This document shows, piece after piece, positions 1-12,132 of a stretch of 64,000 nucleotides of DNA (position 1 is the stretch's first letter; each line of letters begins with the position of its first letter). A program made the position numbers and the translations under genes. This stretch comes from Heterobilharzia americana (lineage: Eukaryota; Platyhelminthes; Trematoda; Strigeidida; Schistosomatidae), in contig OX104130.1 of assembly GCA_944470555.2 (NCBI GenBank), forward strand, positions 58,003,491 through 58,067,490. Direction: 5' to 3'. A model generated the notes under the pieces. It saw nothing but the letters and a program-made list of their open reading frames with translations. It searched no databases and was not told where the DNA came from.

Positions 1-1600
1 TACTACGACTAAGTCGACATCTCCCTTGCATTTCAGTCATCAACGTAGGGTTTCACGTGTCCCATTTCCGTGTACGACCATTTTTGTGGCTTTTACAATT
101 AGTGTTGATCACATAAAGGATGACACCACCACCTCTATCTGCCAAGCCATCACTTCAATAAAGAACGAATCCTCGTAAATTGGTTTCGAAATCACTTACA
201 ACAGAAAACAGTCACGTCTCCGAGATAGCAATTACGTCAGGCATTTCTATCCTTATTACATTACCTTAATGATCCATTTATTCAGCAGATTACGTGTATT
301 TGTATACAAGAAGATAAAATCACTTAACTGAGTTTCTATCCTATTTAAAGCGCCTTCAGCATTATTTGCTTCTGCAACCTCACTAGTACATTGCTACTGT
401 TGCTAATCGGGATTTCAGTTCTTCCTCTGCTTCACAAACTTTTGATTGTATCGGCAAGCAATAAATCCTTACGCACAAGCACTCCAATCCCTTGAAGTTT
501 GCGAGTACCATTTAGAATAAAGTATCTTCCCCATAAACTTGAACATAACTATAAGTAGTTGAAATCCTTTTTCAGCTGGAACAGCCTCTCGTTTGCCTAT
601 CCTACATTTCGTGAGTGACTCCTCACATGTTTTCTGCTAATCACTTGTTTTCCAACTTTTGGGACTCACCAAGGCGACGTTCAAAATGATCACATGGTTA
701 TGGGTCCCTATTTTCCTCAACTCGGTGGAAGATTATACAAGTTTCACAGAGTTCTACTCTGTCTTTGCTCGTTTTAGTGATGACAGTTGGTCCCAGAACA
801 ATGACTACTTCTTAGTAAGTCAGTAGGTTTGACTACTTGCCATTTCTCAGGCTCGGATGTAGAAGGCTGACCAACGTCCAGTTCAGTAACCTTGGCACTG
901 ACAGCCTAAGGGTGGAGTTTCGTCTGCCTTTTGCACATGTCGTCACCAATTCGGTCGCTAGATCGAGTGAGAACCGTGGCTTGCATGCTTCCTTAGCGGC
1001 ATTAACATTACTGTACCCGTATCTATTTAATTAGAAGCTGACCTGGTCTTGTGATTGGTAGTTTTCAGGCTAGGTCTGTTTGCTCTGTGAATGTGAGAAC
1101 CTGAAAATACTCGCTTCACCTTGCTTTTTCGAAGTCGTCTCTAACATAACTTCTGAATAGTTCCCTCATCCAACTTTCAGTCTGTCATGGAAAAATTCTT
1201 AGTGTTCTGAACAAATACCTGCTTGTCTATCGATATAATGTCATCACTAATGTCACAACAGTTGGTTTTTCTTTTGGATGCAACATTTTGTTGATATTCA
1301 AAAATGATTTAGCCTCTTCAACTAATTCGCGAATATATGATCAGTAGACAAACGATGCTAGATATTTCCCGTATTAATGTACTTTTGTATGCCATAGGTA
1401 AGAAACTCATGCAGTTGTCATGGTAATACCCTTTGCATTCATCACATCGCACAGCAGAGACCACCGCAGAGAAACAGCCCGGCCTAATACAACTATTTCT
1501 GCGATAACTTCGATCGATCATCTTGTAGAGATTTAGGCCAAACCTGATATAAGAACAACCGACACACAAATGAGATTCTAAAATATTTTAAAGACTGACA
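1..1600 (-). mobile_element. CR1-like non-LTR retrotransposon fragment (zinc finger plus endonuclease)
   Basis: On the minus strand, 60-350 reads FLYTNTRNLLNKW, then DVIAISET and GGGVILYV, the start of a CR1-type APE endonuclease. It is frame-broken and cut by the window edge. Upstream on the same strand, at about 1,430-1,520, lies a Cys/His cluster (C-x4-C, C-x2-C-x4-YH-x2-C) like the PHD-type finger at the N-terminus of such ORFs. Between them frames are broken and I recognise nothing certain. Confidence 0.6.
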
Positions 1601-2480
1601 TAGATTTTGCTGTCATCGTGGCTATATGAATGCAACTACTTGACATCAGACGAAAACTTCCTCTAAGAAATACAGCAGCATTTATCTCCTTACACCCACT
1701 CCTTGGTTCACCGGCAGAAACTCAGTACTCGAGGGCGTATTTCGCTGTGATACTACAAGTCAATCATCAACCTTTGATGAGGCTTCTGGCGCCAGTAGAT
1801 TTCTGAACTTAAGTAGACACTTTCATGGAAAGCTTAATAAGTGCGTCAATTTACAAAAACAAATATGTACCATTCATTGCGTAGTAGAGCTCCAAATGTA
1901 TGGTGCTAATAATTCCTATTTATGCTGCAAAAATTTATATCCACAATTATGACGATTCATATACTCTACGGATTCGAGCATTAACAATACTTTATAAGGT
2001 TATTAGAAAGTCTGTTAATTGGGATAACCCACATAAAAAGGTTAAATTTGTGCACGAGTTCGCTACACAAAATCTATTGACTTATATTTATCGGTTGTGT
2101 GGATTCCACAAAGATCTTGAGCGCAAAATTTGTTTTTCTACATACATGGTAATGTGCATTTGTAATACAGCAGTAAGAAGTATACTTCTCTGTGAGAACT
2201 GTTGGGAAATTGCTGAATACCCTATTTTTTGTGACTCATAAAGGGTCAAAACCTTTATGATAAATAAGTATAATCTGAATTATCGGGAAAAATCAAACGT
2301 GTACAAATCTGATTGGTCAAGGAGCATTAGATAAAAAACAAAGAAATGCAGAAGGCAGCTGCCAAAAGTGATCAGAAATCGTGAAAAGAGAACAAGGATG
2401 AATGAGAAAGTGTCAAAATTAAGTATTACGACTAAGATGAAGATAATGTCTGGGTTTGTCTGCGCCATCGATACCACCTC
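1601..2480. other. Unassigned stretch with one plus-strand ORF
   Basis: An ORF at 1900-2241 (113 codons, plus) has no recognisable domain. It is Ile/Tyr/Cys-rich with a loose Cys cluster at its end and may be a decayed transposon piece. No other signal is seen. Confidence 0.3.
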
Positions 2481-3060
2481 TAAGCCATATCACATAGAGT
2501 CCCTGAAAATCTATCTGCGTTGTTACGCAGACCCTCACTGGGAAGTTCTCATTTCCCTACACCACTCAGACCAACAGTCAAAGACTTTATGGACTTATAC
2601 CATGTTTTAGTCTTACCACTCTTAAGCTTTTTCCAGCCTAACCACGCTTTGGCTTATAATGTGCAACGGGGTAAACAGTGACATGCCATGAGTGACACAC
2701 ACTCCAGCTATCTGACTTGATGACGGTCCAAAATATAACCACCCGGTTTTCCTCTCCTACCAAAAGCTCTTTGCCCGACCTCTACATTACTGGCGCGGTA
2801 ACAATATGACACATGGTCTATTCTACGAAGTCAACGGTGATCGAACACTTGAAGCCTCATCATATTCTTTAACTTTAATTACCATGTTTCACAGCCATAT
2901 AACAGTAGTAGCATAGAGCAAACTTCAGTGCACTACACTTTACCCTTAATAGGTAGTTGCGAGGCCACAAACGATGTAGGTTAGCGAAAACCAATCCAGC
3001 CTTTCATTTCTGTGAGGAGATTTTGTCTTTCATTGTTCCAGATTAGCTTGTTCGAATTTT
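2480..3060 (-). mobile_element. CR1-like retrotransposon 3' ORF fragment
   Basis: The minus strand encodes a degraded 'KGKV-CTEVCSMLLLLYGCETW' type block (2,880-2,960), followed by the CR1-like C-terminal region down to about 2,480, with many stops. It matches the C-terminal part seen in the plus-strand element at 10.7-11.1 kb. Confidence 0.65.
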
Positions 3061-3600
3061 CTAGTTGGTGAAGTGGCTCGTGCGCTCAACCATTTCATTC
3101 CCTACTTTTGGGCAGGGTACCAACGCAGATCAGCTCTGGAGCAACAGCTTTCACTTGGGTGGTGGGAAGCGTACTCCAAACTTTCTGAATTCGCCACTCA
3201 AAGAGTGCAGCCGGAGTCTTCATCCGTAACCAGGTCAATCTCTATAAAGTTAGATGATTAGCGAGACGCCTTCAACAAAATTAAGTAATCACAAAGAGAT
3301 TGGATATCCATCCCGGATACCATTCGATGACCTGACGACTCACCATATACTCTGACGCACATACGGATGTTCATGCATATATTATCATTTATCACCACAC
3401 CATTTAACGATGCTGACATTGGTGGCTTTTGCATTCTATTTCAACCGCATGATATGTTTAATGCAAGTATACGTGGATAGTGAGTTGATAAAAGTTCCTG
3501 GTTTCTGGGGAAAGATAAGTTCCGTAAAGTAAACACAACCCTTCAAAAACTAACTCATCAACCATATGTACGTACGTGTGATGGGCAATAAGCGACGCCT
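3061..3600. other. Unassigned repeat-like sequence
   Basis: Contains a 62-codon plus ORF (3073-3261) without a recognised domain, and nothing else I can support. GC is a little higher than the surroundings at 3,060-3,240, which suggests transposon origin. Confidence 0.25.
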
Positions 3601-3722
3601 ATTGTGTGGGGGCTGAATGATACTACTTGGCTGTCCAGACCTTGGTAGGTGGAACAGGGTTCGAACCCATGACCCATCAGTTGAAAGTCAACTATCTAAG
3701 ACAGTGAGCCACTGCCTCGGGG
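3600..3722 (-). mobile_element. tRNA-like SINE, family C
   Basis: Minus strand: TGGCTCACTGTC-type head and a B-box-like GGGTTCGAACCC, then a body ending AAGGTCTGGACAGCC and AGTAGTATCATT. The same order is seen on the plus strand at 62,340-62,460, which defines a family. It does not fold into a convincing tRNA. Confidence 0.6.
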
Positions 3723-4142
3723 AAAAGAAACAAAATCTAGTATGCGGTTTAGTATTAGGGGTTACAGTGCTTGAATTCATATTCAATTTTTGTGAACCAA
3801 TAATGCAAAAGGTTGAAAATGCAAGCGAAATCGACAGGCTTTGAACAGCTAGTTGCTTGTTTTAAGGCACCTTTAGGGAACATTCTCAGCCAGCACAGTT
3901 GCGAGAAAGATTCAAGGATCTGTTTGTTGACTTGTATATCAAGAAGAGGGTAAAAACTCACCATATTTTGGTTATTGGGTGTAAAATGGTCTAACTCAAT
4001 ATGATCCTAATATATTGTATTACAACCCGTACTTTGTCTAAGTTATTGACCTTAAAACAAATATATGTCGAATTAACACATATGTATTCACTCTTGTTTA
4101 AAACCAGTTGTTTCTCATTTACACCTATGCTTCTTCCGGTCT

Positions 4143-4390
4143 TTAATCAATTGTGTGGCATAGTGGATAACGCCTTGGCGTTTGAAGTGATAGGTACGAG
4201 GTTCGGGTCTCAGTGGGGACAACATCACTGGAGTGCAGGTACATCCAGCTACCGAGTCCCAAATAAGACGAAACGCGCGTCCTGGATTCTTCTGCTAGCC
4301 ACAGCCAACCAAATTATCATAACCAGTATCCTGTTTATCACTGCTGACAGGTTACACTTTAAAGAGAGATATGGTCTTACCCCAACTGTT
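4143..4390 (+). mobile_element. Hammerhead SINE, family A (mutated ribozyme)
   Basis: tRNA-like head (GTGGCATAGTGGATAACGCC; B-box-like GGTTCGGGTCT at about 4199), then the schistosome hammerhead body. The ribozyme core reads CTACCGA (4249-4255) instead of CTGACGA. The GAAA (4270-4273), stem III CGC/GCG and the cleavage triplet GTC (cut after 4281) are kept. The core change should abolish cleavage. Confidence 0.85.
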
Positions 4391-4949
4391 TATTGGTAGA
4401 TTAAGGTCTGGGTACTACTGTTAAACTGTTTATTAACCGTTGACTAGTCTTCATTTTGATCACCGCCAGACTAGTCAAACTTATGTAGCAAAGATAATTT
4501 TTAAATTTGGATGAATGAGCCATGTTTACTTTCTCACTACCAAACAATTTATTGATAAAAATCACAGGATTGATTCCGGGATAACCTTTTTACAATATTG
4601 TTTAAAAACTGTCAGAGGTGTTCATTAAGGTTTGTTAGATCGCTTACCATATAAAAGTTTAAGCCTTCCTTGTGTATGTGTGTGTATGTGTGTGCAAAAA
4701 CAGTTCGTTTATCTTATTCTATCATCAAGGTTGGTTTCAAAACTTTTTCTCCTTTAATTCCCTTTCTCATCATTACATTCATTTTTGTCATATTTGTCCT
4801 TCATCCATTTTCAATTTTCACGCAAAATGCCTTGACAAGTGAATGTATTATAAGATTCCTAGAAATATATGGTGCATATACGCTATATCTTTCAGATAAA
4901 CTACTTCTTCAAGTTTTGTTCTTTAAACACTAATTTCAGTCTAGAAACT
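4391..4949. other. AT-rich unassigned spacer
   Basis: Short TG-rich tract at about 4,672-4,692. The plus-strand ORF at 4670-4933 is hydrophobic and low-complexity with no domain; it is probably chance. Confidence 0.3.
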
Positions 4950-7900
4950 AACTCCATCTATATGCTGTTCGACGGAATGGATCTGTAAGCACTAGGGAAG
5001 ACCATAAGACTAGGCAATGCCTATTCATAATCCGCACCTACGCACCCACCGGCTCTACCCAAGATGATGCAAATTATGAATTCTATGGGAAGCTGTCAAT
5101 TTTTCTACGGAAAGCAAGACGTTCAGATGGAGTCATAATGCCAGATGACTTTAAGGATGAAGTAGGGAAGTTGAGCCAATCGAAAAGCATCTTGGAAACC
5201 CATGCTAACGAACTGGCAACGGTGATTGTCCGTTGCAATTTTACTCTGATAGTCGTTTGTTTCTGGCCTCCACTGTCTCCGATAATATCCACCGACATCA
5301 AAGCAACACTGGACATTGCAATAAGCCATCGTTAGATAGGATCGTTTGAGGATTGTAACTGTTTTTGCAGTGACAGCTTGGACTCCAACCACTCCCTAGT
5401 ACAGACTTGTGTATGTCCGCTCCTTACTAGTCGCACGAACCAAGCGATGGTAAAACCTCTATATGGCCTACTGGAAGGTGAGAATATCAAGTCTGAATTT
5501 AGGGAAGAGATGGCTCAGCATCTATCTGAACTTGATAGCAATGATCATCCTGAGGAAACCTGGCATAATATTAAGTCTGCTGTAGAAACAGCGGTAAGAA
5601 CAATTGGTAGCTTTCACATGAAGGCTAGCAAATGTCATTGTATTTCAGCGACGTCATCCGAACTGGCCGATGCGACAAGATTGATTCCAACAAGTTCTGA
5701 CCACAACAAGGAGCGAAAGCAGCTTAAACGTAAATGACTTAGCGTTTTCATCAATTGCGCACTGTGGTGGGTGTCAAAAGAGAGAGGGATGGAGAAGAAA
5801 TCAGCGTCCGGTAACACTCAGCAATAAGTAAGGATTATCAGAAATACCAACCTAGCCTGGTTAACTAGCTCACTAGTTACTAGCCGGTTCTAAGCCCTGA
5901 TAAAGAGGGAAGGTCGGGCATAGGGCTAGTAACCCTACCCCGGAAAACCAATCCAACCGCTAAAGAAACTTCAAATCACAAAGAAAATAGTAAAGATAAA
6001 AACTAACTTATTCCTCTCCGGAATTGGGGAGACGAAATGACGCCAGTTGACGAAAGTCTTCGAGAAGACAATTGGCTGATGTGTCTTCTCTCGATGAAAG
6101 CGAAAGTAAGGGTGAAACATGGAATGTCCGAACAATGTTTGAAGCTGGCTGGCAAGGCTGCTGAGATTACAAAAGAGATGAGAAGGTATAGTACGGAAGT
6201 GCTAGGCTAGGAATCTGCAGATGGAATGGAAGTGGACTCTCCAAACTTAACTGGGGAGTCAATAATCTGCTCCAACATTGTCACCCAGATGACAACCACG
6301 AACAAGCACACTGAGTTTTTGAGTGGCTATCATGATGTTCCCAATAGCATCAAAGGCTCTCTCTCTCATGCAGTGGAAAACAATCTCCTCATGCAGAATC
6401 AGCATCATGGCACCAAGATGGATTCAACTCAAAAGGAAGGAAAGTCACAATCATACAATGCTACGCTACGGTATGCACCTATAAATAGTGTAGATCAAGC
6501 GAAGGAGTAGGAATTCTGCAGACAAATGCAATCAGCACTGGACAAGACCCCAGTTGGCAACATCAAAATTCTAATGGGCGACATGAATGCCAAACTGGGA
6601 GTGGACAACATTGGAAGAGAACTAACCATGGGTCGTGAAGTACTTGGTGAAATGAACGAGAATGGAGAGTCGTTCGCAGATTTCTGTGTATCAACGATTT
6701 GGTGATTGGAGGGAGGCAGTGCGTACAAGCACAAGGATATCGACAAGCGACATGGATTTCAACAGACACCACGATACACTAAAATCAGATCGACTTCATT
6801 TCAATGTGAAGAAAGTGGAGACGCAGTCAGTCTAATTGACACAAGATGAAGAAGGAGAGCAGATGTAGGTTCACACCACTCACACCACTACCTAGTGCAA
6901 GGAAACAGCCTTCGAAATCAATTGAAAGCCTTGAAGGAAGTTGGCGCTGATAGACCAGAGTTGAAGTTGAAGACCCAGAAGAGAAGCTGAACTGGAGGAC
7001 GAAACTACAAAGAACATCTTGACACTAGTCAGCCATCAAGACAAAATGGGGATATAGAGGGACATCCATGAAGAAACCTGTGTTGAAGAACACTAGGACT
7101 GTGTGAAAGAGATGTGGAAGGAAACCTGCATAACCGTATTGGGAAGGAAGAAGAAAAGGATGAGGGATTGATGTACAGGGATACATGGGAGGTGAGAGAG
7201 CAGCGAGAGGAAGATGGTGAAGAGAAGATGAACCAGTGCAATGTGGGGATGAACAACGTAAAGAGGAACTGAATACAACCTATAAAAAAAAACTCTGGAC
7301 ACAGAAGTGAAGAAGAGTGTGCGTAAAGACGTAGGACACTTCTTCAACACATTGGCAAGTGAAGCAGAACAGGCTGTAGGTAGGAGAAACAGAGACGTGA
7401 CAGCACTATATCAAATAACCAGGTAGGGAAGAGATCAACGCAGACGAAAGAAATGAGAGATAGTGAAGGAAACCCAGTTAGCAAGGCGGAGGAATAAAGG
7501 AAACGATGAGCTGACCAATTAAAAGAACTCTTGAATCGACCACCATCATCACCTTCAACTCCTCCGGATATATCACAAACAACGGCAGAACTACCAGCAA
7601 ATACAGGCTCTCCGACAAAAGTCGAAGTCCTGAATGCCATAAAGTGCTGAAATCCAGGGAAGCGGCAGGACTAGATAGAATTCCTCCAGAAGCACTGAAG
7701 GCAGACACAGAGACAACAGCGAACATGCTCAAACCACTGCTGCAGAAGAATTAGGAGGAAGGAAGGCAAGGTACCTGCCAACCCCATGCAAAATATTAAG
7801 CCGCATCATCCTGGAGAGACTAAAGTATGCGCTGGATTCAAAGCTACGACCGGAACAAGGTGGCTGGCCGGCTGCCTTCAGGAAGAACAGATCATATGCG

Positions 7901-10900
7901 GATCAAATTGCAACACTACGCAACGATACGCATCATCATAGAACAGAGCATAGCATGGTTGTCAACTCTCTACCCCAACTTCATCGACTTTGAAAAGGCT
8001 TTCGACAGCGTCGACCGACAATTAATTTGACAGGCAGCTGCTACCACACTACGGCTTTAGTACCACAAACCCTTATCAACCTCATTCAACAACTATATGA
8101 CACGCCACATGCCAAGTGGTTCACAATGGAAAGCTCAGTGATGCTTTTGAAGAGAAGACAGGGGACAGAAGTAAGACAAGGCTGTCTACTATCACCGATG
8201 ATCTTCCTGATTGTGGTCGACTGGACTACATCATGCAGCAAACCGTGAGGAGCGAGAAGAGGGGGGGATACGCTTGACCGATGAATAGACCCTAGGATAT
8301 TTGGATTTCACCGACGAGGATTTATGTCTGGTGTCGCACACACTCGAAGATCTACAAGCAAAAGCCAACGAGTTGGCAGAAGAGGCGAGGCAGCGAAGGA
8401 AGACAGGACTCCCTTCAGGTGAACGTAGAAAAGATAGCGGTGACGAAAAAGATACCCAACCAACAACAACAAGCACCAATTACCATCAACAGGAGAAATC
8501 TAAGGGAAGTAGTCTCTTTTACCTACCTAGACAGCATCGTCTCAACACAGGCGGTGTCAGAGATGAGGATATCAAAGCCAGGATCGGAAAGACAGCAAGA
8601 CAGGCTTTCCTTAATCTGATATCAGTGTGGAGATCTACTGTACTCCACTCCCCTCAGCATAAAGAACAAGATCCGGATTTTCAGCACTAACGTCAAGTCA
8701 GTTCTTCTACATGGTTCAGAAACTTGACGCGTCACGAAAAACACTTCCAAAAAACTACAGACATTCATCAACAGCTGCCGTCTACGCTGGCTCTATACTG
8801 AAGATCAGATCAGATGGCCAGAAAGAATAAGCAACAAGAAGTGTGGCTGACTAACTGGCAACGAACCAACCAAGAACCTGCTGCCCAACAAATATGCAGA
8901 AGGAAGTGGAGATGGACTGGGTATACACTGAGAAGGCCGATTGGGGACATCATGCGTCAGGCCAGGCCCTCGAGTGGAGTTCAAAGAGGAAACGACGAGT
9001 GGGGTGTCCGAGGCGAGGGTGACATGGAGGAGATGGTGTGAAGAAGAAATGAAAGCTTATGGGCAGTGGTGGGGCCAGGTTAAGGAGACTGCAGAGAACA
9101 GAGTGCAACGGAGACGTGCTACTGAAGCCCTATGTCGCACTAGCAACCCAATGGACAATAATATTAGAGATGCCGGCACGAAGAAGACGATGGTTAGTGA
9201 GACCACTCACGAAAAGGATGGGACGCTGATAACTTACCAGGACAGGCAGCTAGAATGTTGAGCCGAATGCTTTGAAGCACAGTTCGACTGGCTCTCAACA
9301 ACGCTTCAGTTGCCTAACATCCAGCTTGGACCTGAATGGGGCAGAAATGTTGGTCCTGGAACTCCCTTTGAAGCTGAGTAAGCTGTATCGAACATGGAAC
9401 GATACGAAGCAGTAGGACCTGACAGTTTGACATATACTAGGTAGTGTACGGAATCAGCGGTAGTCCCTTCGGATAGCTGTACTTCCCTGATCGTCCCAGC
9501 CTATGAGAAGGGAGAGAACTTTTCTTGCGACAGCCATAGGGAATCAGTTTCACTAGTATCGCGTCCCAGGTCATAAGCTTCACAGTTCTCTGACGCCTAA
9601 CTAGAGCTTGAGAACAGCAAACCAGGCAGGTTTTAGACCTGGTGGGGTGTGTATTGATCATGTTTACCCTCCGATAGTTCCTGGAACACAGGCATACCCG
9701 ATGGCCTATGACCGATACCTGCCATATTTCTTTACCTAAAGGTAGCACTTGACTCAGTCAACAGTGGGACGTTGTGACAGTGTCTGACTGCGAAAGGAGT
9801 ACCAAGAAAGTTTATAACGCTAGTCAAAGCTCTCTACTCGAAATTATCCAGTCGCATCAGGGCTTAAGGAGAGTTTTCATCAGAATTAACGACAACTAGT
9901 GATGTTCGCCAAGGATGTCCACCATCACCGTTCCTATTTAACTTCGTCATAGAAGTACTAATTAACATAATCTTAGTTACTTCTGACGTCACAGGCATTG
10001 ACCAACTCCCTGAAGGTCATCTGGCTGACTCCGAGTATGCAGACGATACTATCGTGCGAGGTGAAAACGCTGACGCAATCCAGGGTCTTCTGCAGGCGTT
10101 GAGCAGAAATATGAGTACGTTTGATCCACGTTTCGCTGCTGTTAAATGTAAGACTGGTCTGCCGCAAGTACTCTAGGTTTAATTATAGGGAGTAAAGTGG
10201 TGGGATCTGTCTACCATATCACTTGCTTAGGAAGTCGCATCAACCAAAATGGGTTGGTCACTCGGATACAGAAGCCCCATTTAGCATCTGCCGGCCAGCG
10301 CTACCTGTGGCGCCAACTGGCGAGGTATCCGTGTTATGACTGGAAACTGCTATATGCTATGTCTGCTAACGATGAACGGATATTAAGTGGCAGCCACCAA
10401 CGTTCAACTAATTCCTAGTTGATTCCCTACCCGACTAATTAATGGAGAAGATACGATGAATGTGTAGCAACGTGTACTGGGGTCAAAAGACCGAAGACCA
10501 AAACAAAGGAAAATATCGGTAATTTATAGATAGTTCGCTGCTTAAAAATAATACTATTGATTGGCTAATCAACCGTCTGTTTGTCTAACTGTAGACGTGA
10601 TAACATGAAGTACATTTTGATTGGTCGCTCTTCAGACTAGTCTTTTCTCTCTATCCCCATTTCAATCCGACTACCTGTTAAATGACGAGTATAGTGCCCT
10701 GAAGTCTATTCTGTCCTTTTGTACGACTGAGACATGGTCGTTGAAGGTAGAAGACACGAAGTGACTACTGGGTTTTAATCACAACTATTTCCTTAACATT
10801 GTTCGCGTGTGGTATAATCAACAATATAAGCAACGTTGAGGTCAGGTGAATGGTTCTAGACAAGTCGACTGATGAAGTTGTGAACCTTCATCGGCTGAAA

Positions 10901-11345
10901 TGGCTTGGATATGTACTGCACATCCCGAGCCACAGCTAACCTCAACGTGTCATGCTGGGGATGATGAATTAAGTTGGAAGAGGGTTCAAGGTGGTCGGAC
11001 GAAGATGTGACATCAGTCGATGAACTCTCTGACTATTGGCTCGAGCCGCGTTAGCAGATGCAGATTACCTGCTTGGGGTCTTCAAAACGATAGGAATCAG
11101 TGGTTAAGGACTCTGGGTAACATAGCTGAAAATCGGTCACAATGGCATAGATACATTCACTCATCGACATCTTCTAAATGTTGAATATTTAGATTAACCT
11201 TCATCTCCAAATTGTTTATTCTCTCACTTAACTTCGTCTACTTTAATATCACTATTTTTATCTATTATTTTCTTAATACTGTGAAGTGTAGTAAGTTGAG
11301 TCGATGCACCTGTGTGCGAGGTTCTACATTGATTTTGTCAGTCAG
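4950..11345 (+). mobile_element. CR1-like non-LTR retrotransposon, split by a nested RTE-like insertion
   Basis: Left part (4,950-5,848): endonuclease-type sequence with IRTYAPT, KARRSDGVI and AISHRW, followed by EEMAQHLSELDS. Right part (9,163-11,345): resumes with KKTMVSETTHEKDGTLITYQ. It then has RPGRGCIDHVFT-type sequence, DVRQGCPPSPFLFNF (9,901-9,945), the RT catalytic YADD (10,036-10,047) and the 3' ORF end. Frames are broken many times. 10,420-10,690 does not match the element and may be another insertion. The 3' tail (11,180-11,345) is repeated on the minus strand at 22.9 kb. The end lies 560 bp upstream of the dynein start. Confidence 0.85.
5853..9162 (+). mobile_element. RTE-like non-LTR retrotransposon, copy 1 (near full length, decayed)
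   Basis: Five-prime leader at 5,853-6,110. Endonuclease from about 6,115 (NVRTMFEAG) through MGDMNAKLG (~6,573) to about 6,870. RT region includes FIDFEKAFDSVDRQLI (~7,980-8,027) and a VRQGCLLSPMIFLI block (~8,173-8,215). C-terminal domain to about 9,130 (WTGYTLRRPIGDIM). The expected FADD box reads FTDED at about 8,308. Multiple frameshifts and stops mean it is not autonomous. It lies inside a CR1-like element; flanks at 5,834-5,848 and 9,161-9,174 resemble a target duplication. Confidence 0.85.
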
Positions 11346-11903
11346 TCAAAAACTAAGCGTTGGTATTGAATCATGAAACTAGTTAAAATATCTCTTTTCT
11401 ACCTAAGAAGTGAATCCAAGATGTTGAAAAATTAGGAGAAACTGAAGAAAATGTTTTTCTTTCCATTTTTTGGACTTCCTTCTATTTTATGTAGTTATTA
11501 CTTTTTTCAAATCTTACAAATCGGCTCAAAAGTTTACTGAGTTTTAGATGATTTTAATTATTCGCTTATCAGACTGCAGCCTCATGGATAACTTTGACGT
11601 TTGAAGTTGTAGGTTCTAGGTTTTAGTCTCCGTCACTCATTGGGAGGCAAATACATTCAGATGGTAAGTTCAAAATAGGCTGCAACATACATGCTGGAAC
11701 CTGCTGCTAGTCACTATTCACCATTGCTATTATTCGTACTACTGTGTATAGCTACACAAGTCAGCAATATTCATCTAAAAGATAAATGTAATCTTTTTGT
11801 ATCCTGTATAAACTTTTACATCACACCCTCTTCCGTATGTTTTCTATTAAATACAGCCTTTTCCTGACAATACACTACCGATACTATAAACGTGGAAACA
11901 ATT
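11346..11903 (+). other. Upstream region of the dynein gene with a hammerhead SINE relic
   Basis: 11,570-11,725 is a much-decayed family-A SINE (GGATAACTTTGACGTTTGAAG head, CAGATGG..CAAAATAGG body). The remaining sequence is AT-rich and should hold the promoter and any 5' UTR. I see no convincing TATA or CCAAT element that could be called. Confidence 0.5.
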
Positions 11904-12132
11904 ATGGATGATACACGATTAGAATGGATGAAGCATATTATTTATAAAGCGTTAAATTTAGTAGATGATGATATATTTACGGAATTTCTTGAACAGAATG
12001 ATAATACAAATGAATTAGAATTAGCGAAATTTTTAAATGATTCACCAAAAGATGATTATCAAATGTTATTATTTTATAAAACTCATTATGAAGAAGAAAT
12101 TGAAGAGATTTTACGTATACCAAAAAAACAAG
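11904..12132 (+). CDS. DNAH10: DNAH10-like exon 1 (start codon, tail N-terminus)
   Basis: Starts MDDTRLEWMKHI, residues 1-76 plus one base. An in-frame GTG lies 12 bases upstream, but the ATG at 11904 is the natural start. The exon ends in CAAG before gtaag, phase 1. Reading on meets a stop at 12156, which shows that a 39 bp intron (12133-12171) is removed. An upstream untranslated exon or a spliced-leader acceptor (an AG at about 11860) is possible but not shown. Confidence 0.85.

Noticed and set aside
1900..2241. 113-codon plus-strand ORF as a gene
   Set aside because: No recognisable domain, and it lies among retrotransposon relics; kept only as an unassigned stretch.
3644..3716. A tRNA gene on the minus strand
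   Set aside because: The B-box is good, but arms and anticodon loop do not fit a cloverleaf (no U33, poor acceptor pairing), and a related non-tRNA copy exists at 62.4 kb.
4670..4933. Hydrophobic 87-codon ORF, possible membrane protein
   Set aside because: Low-complexity AT-rich sequence, no domain, no gene context.
8301..9261. Several plus-strand ORFs as host genes
   Set aside because: They are frame-shifted fragments of the RTE-like RT and C-terminal domain, and of the CR1-like block after it.
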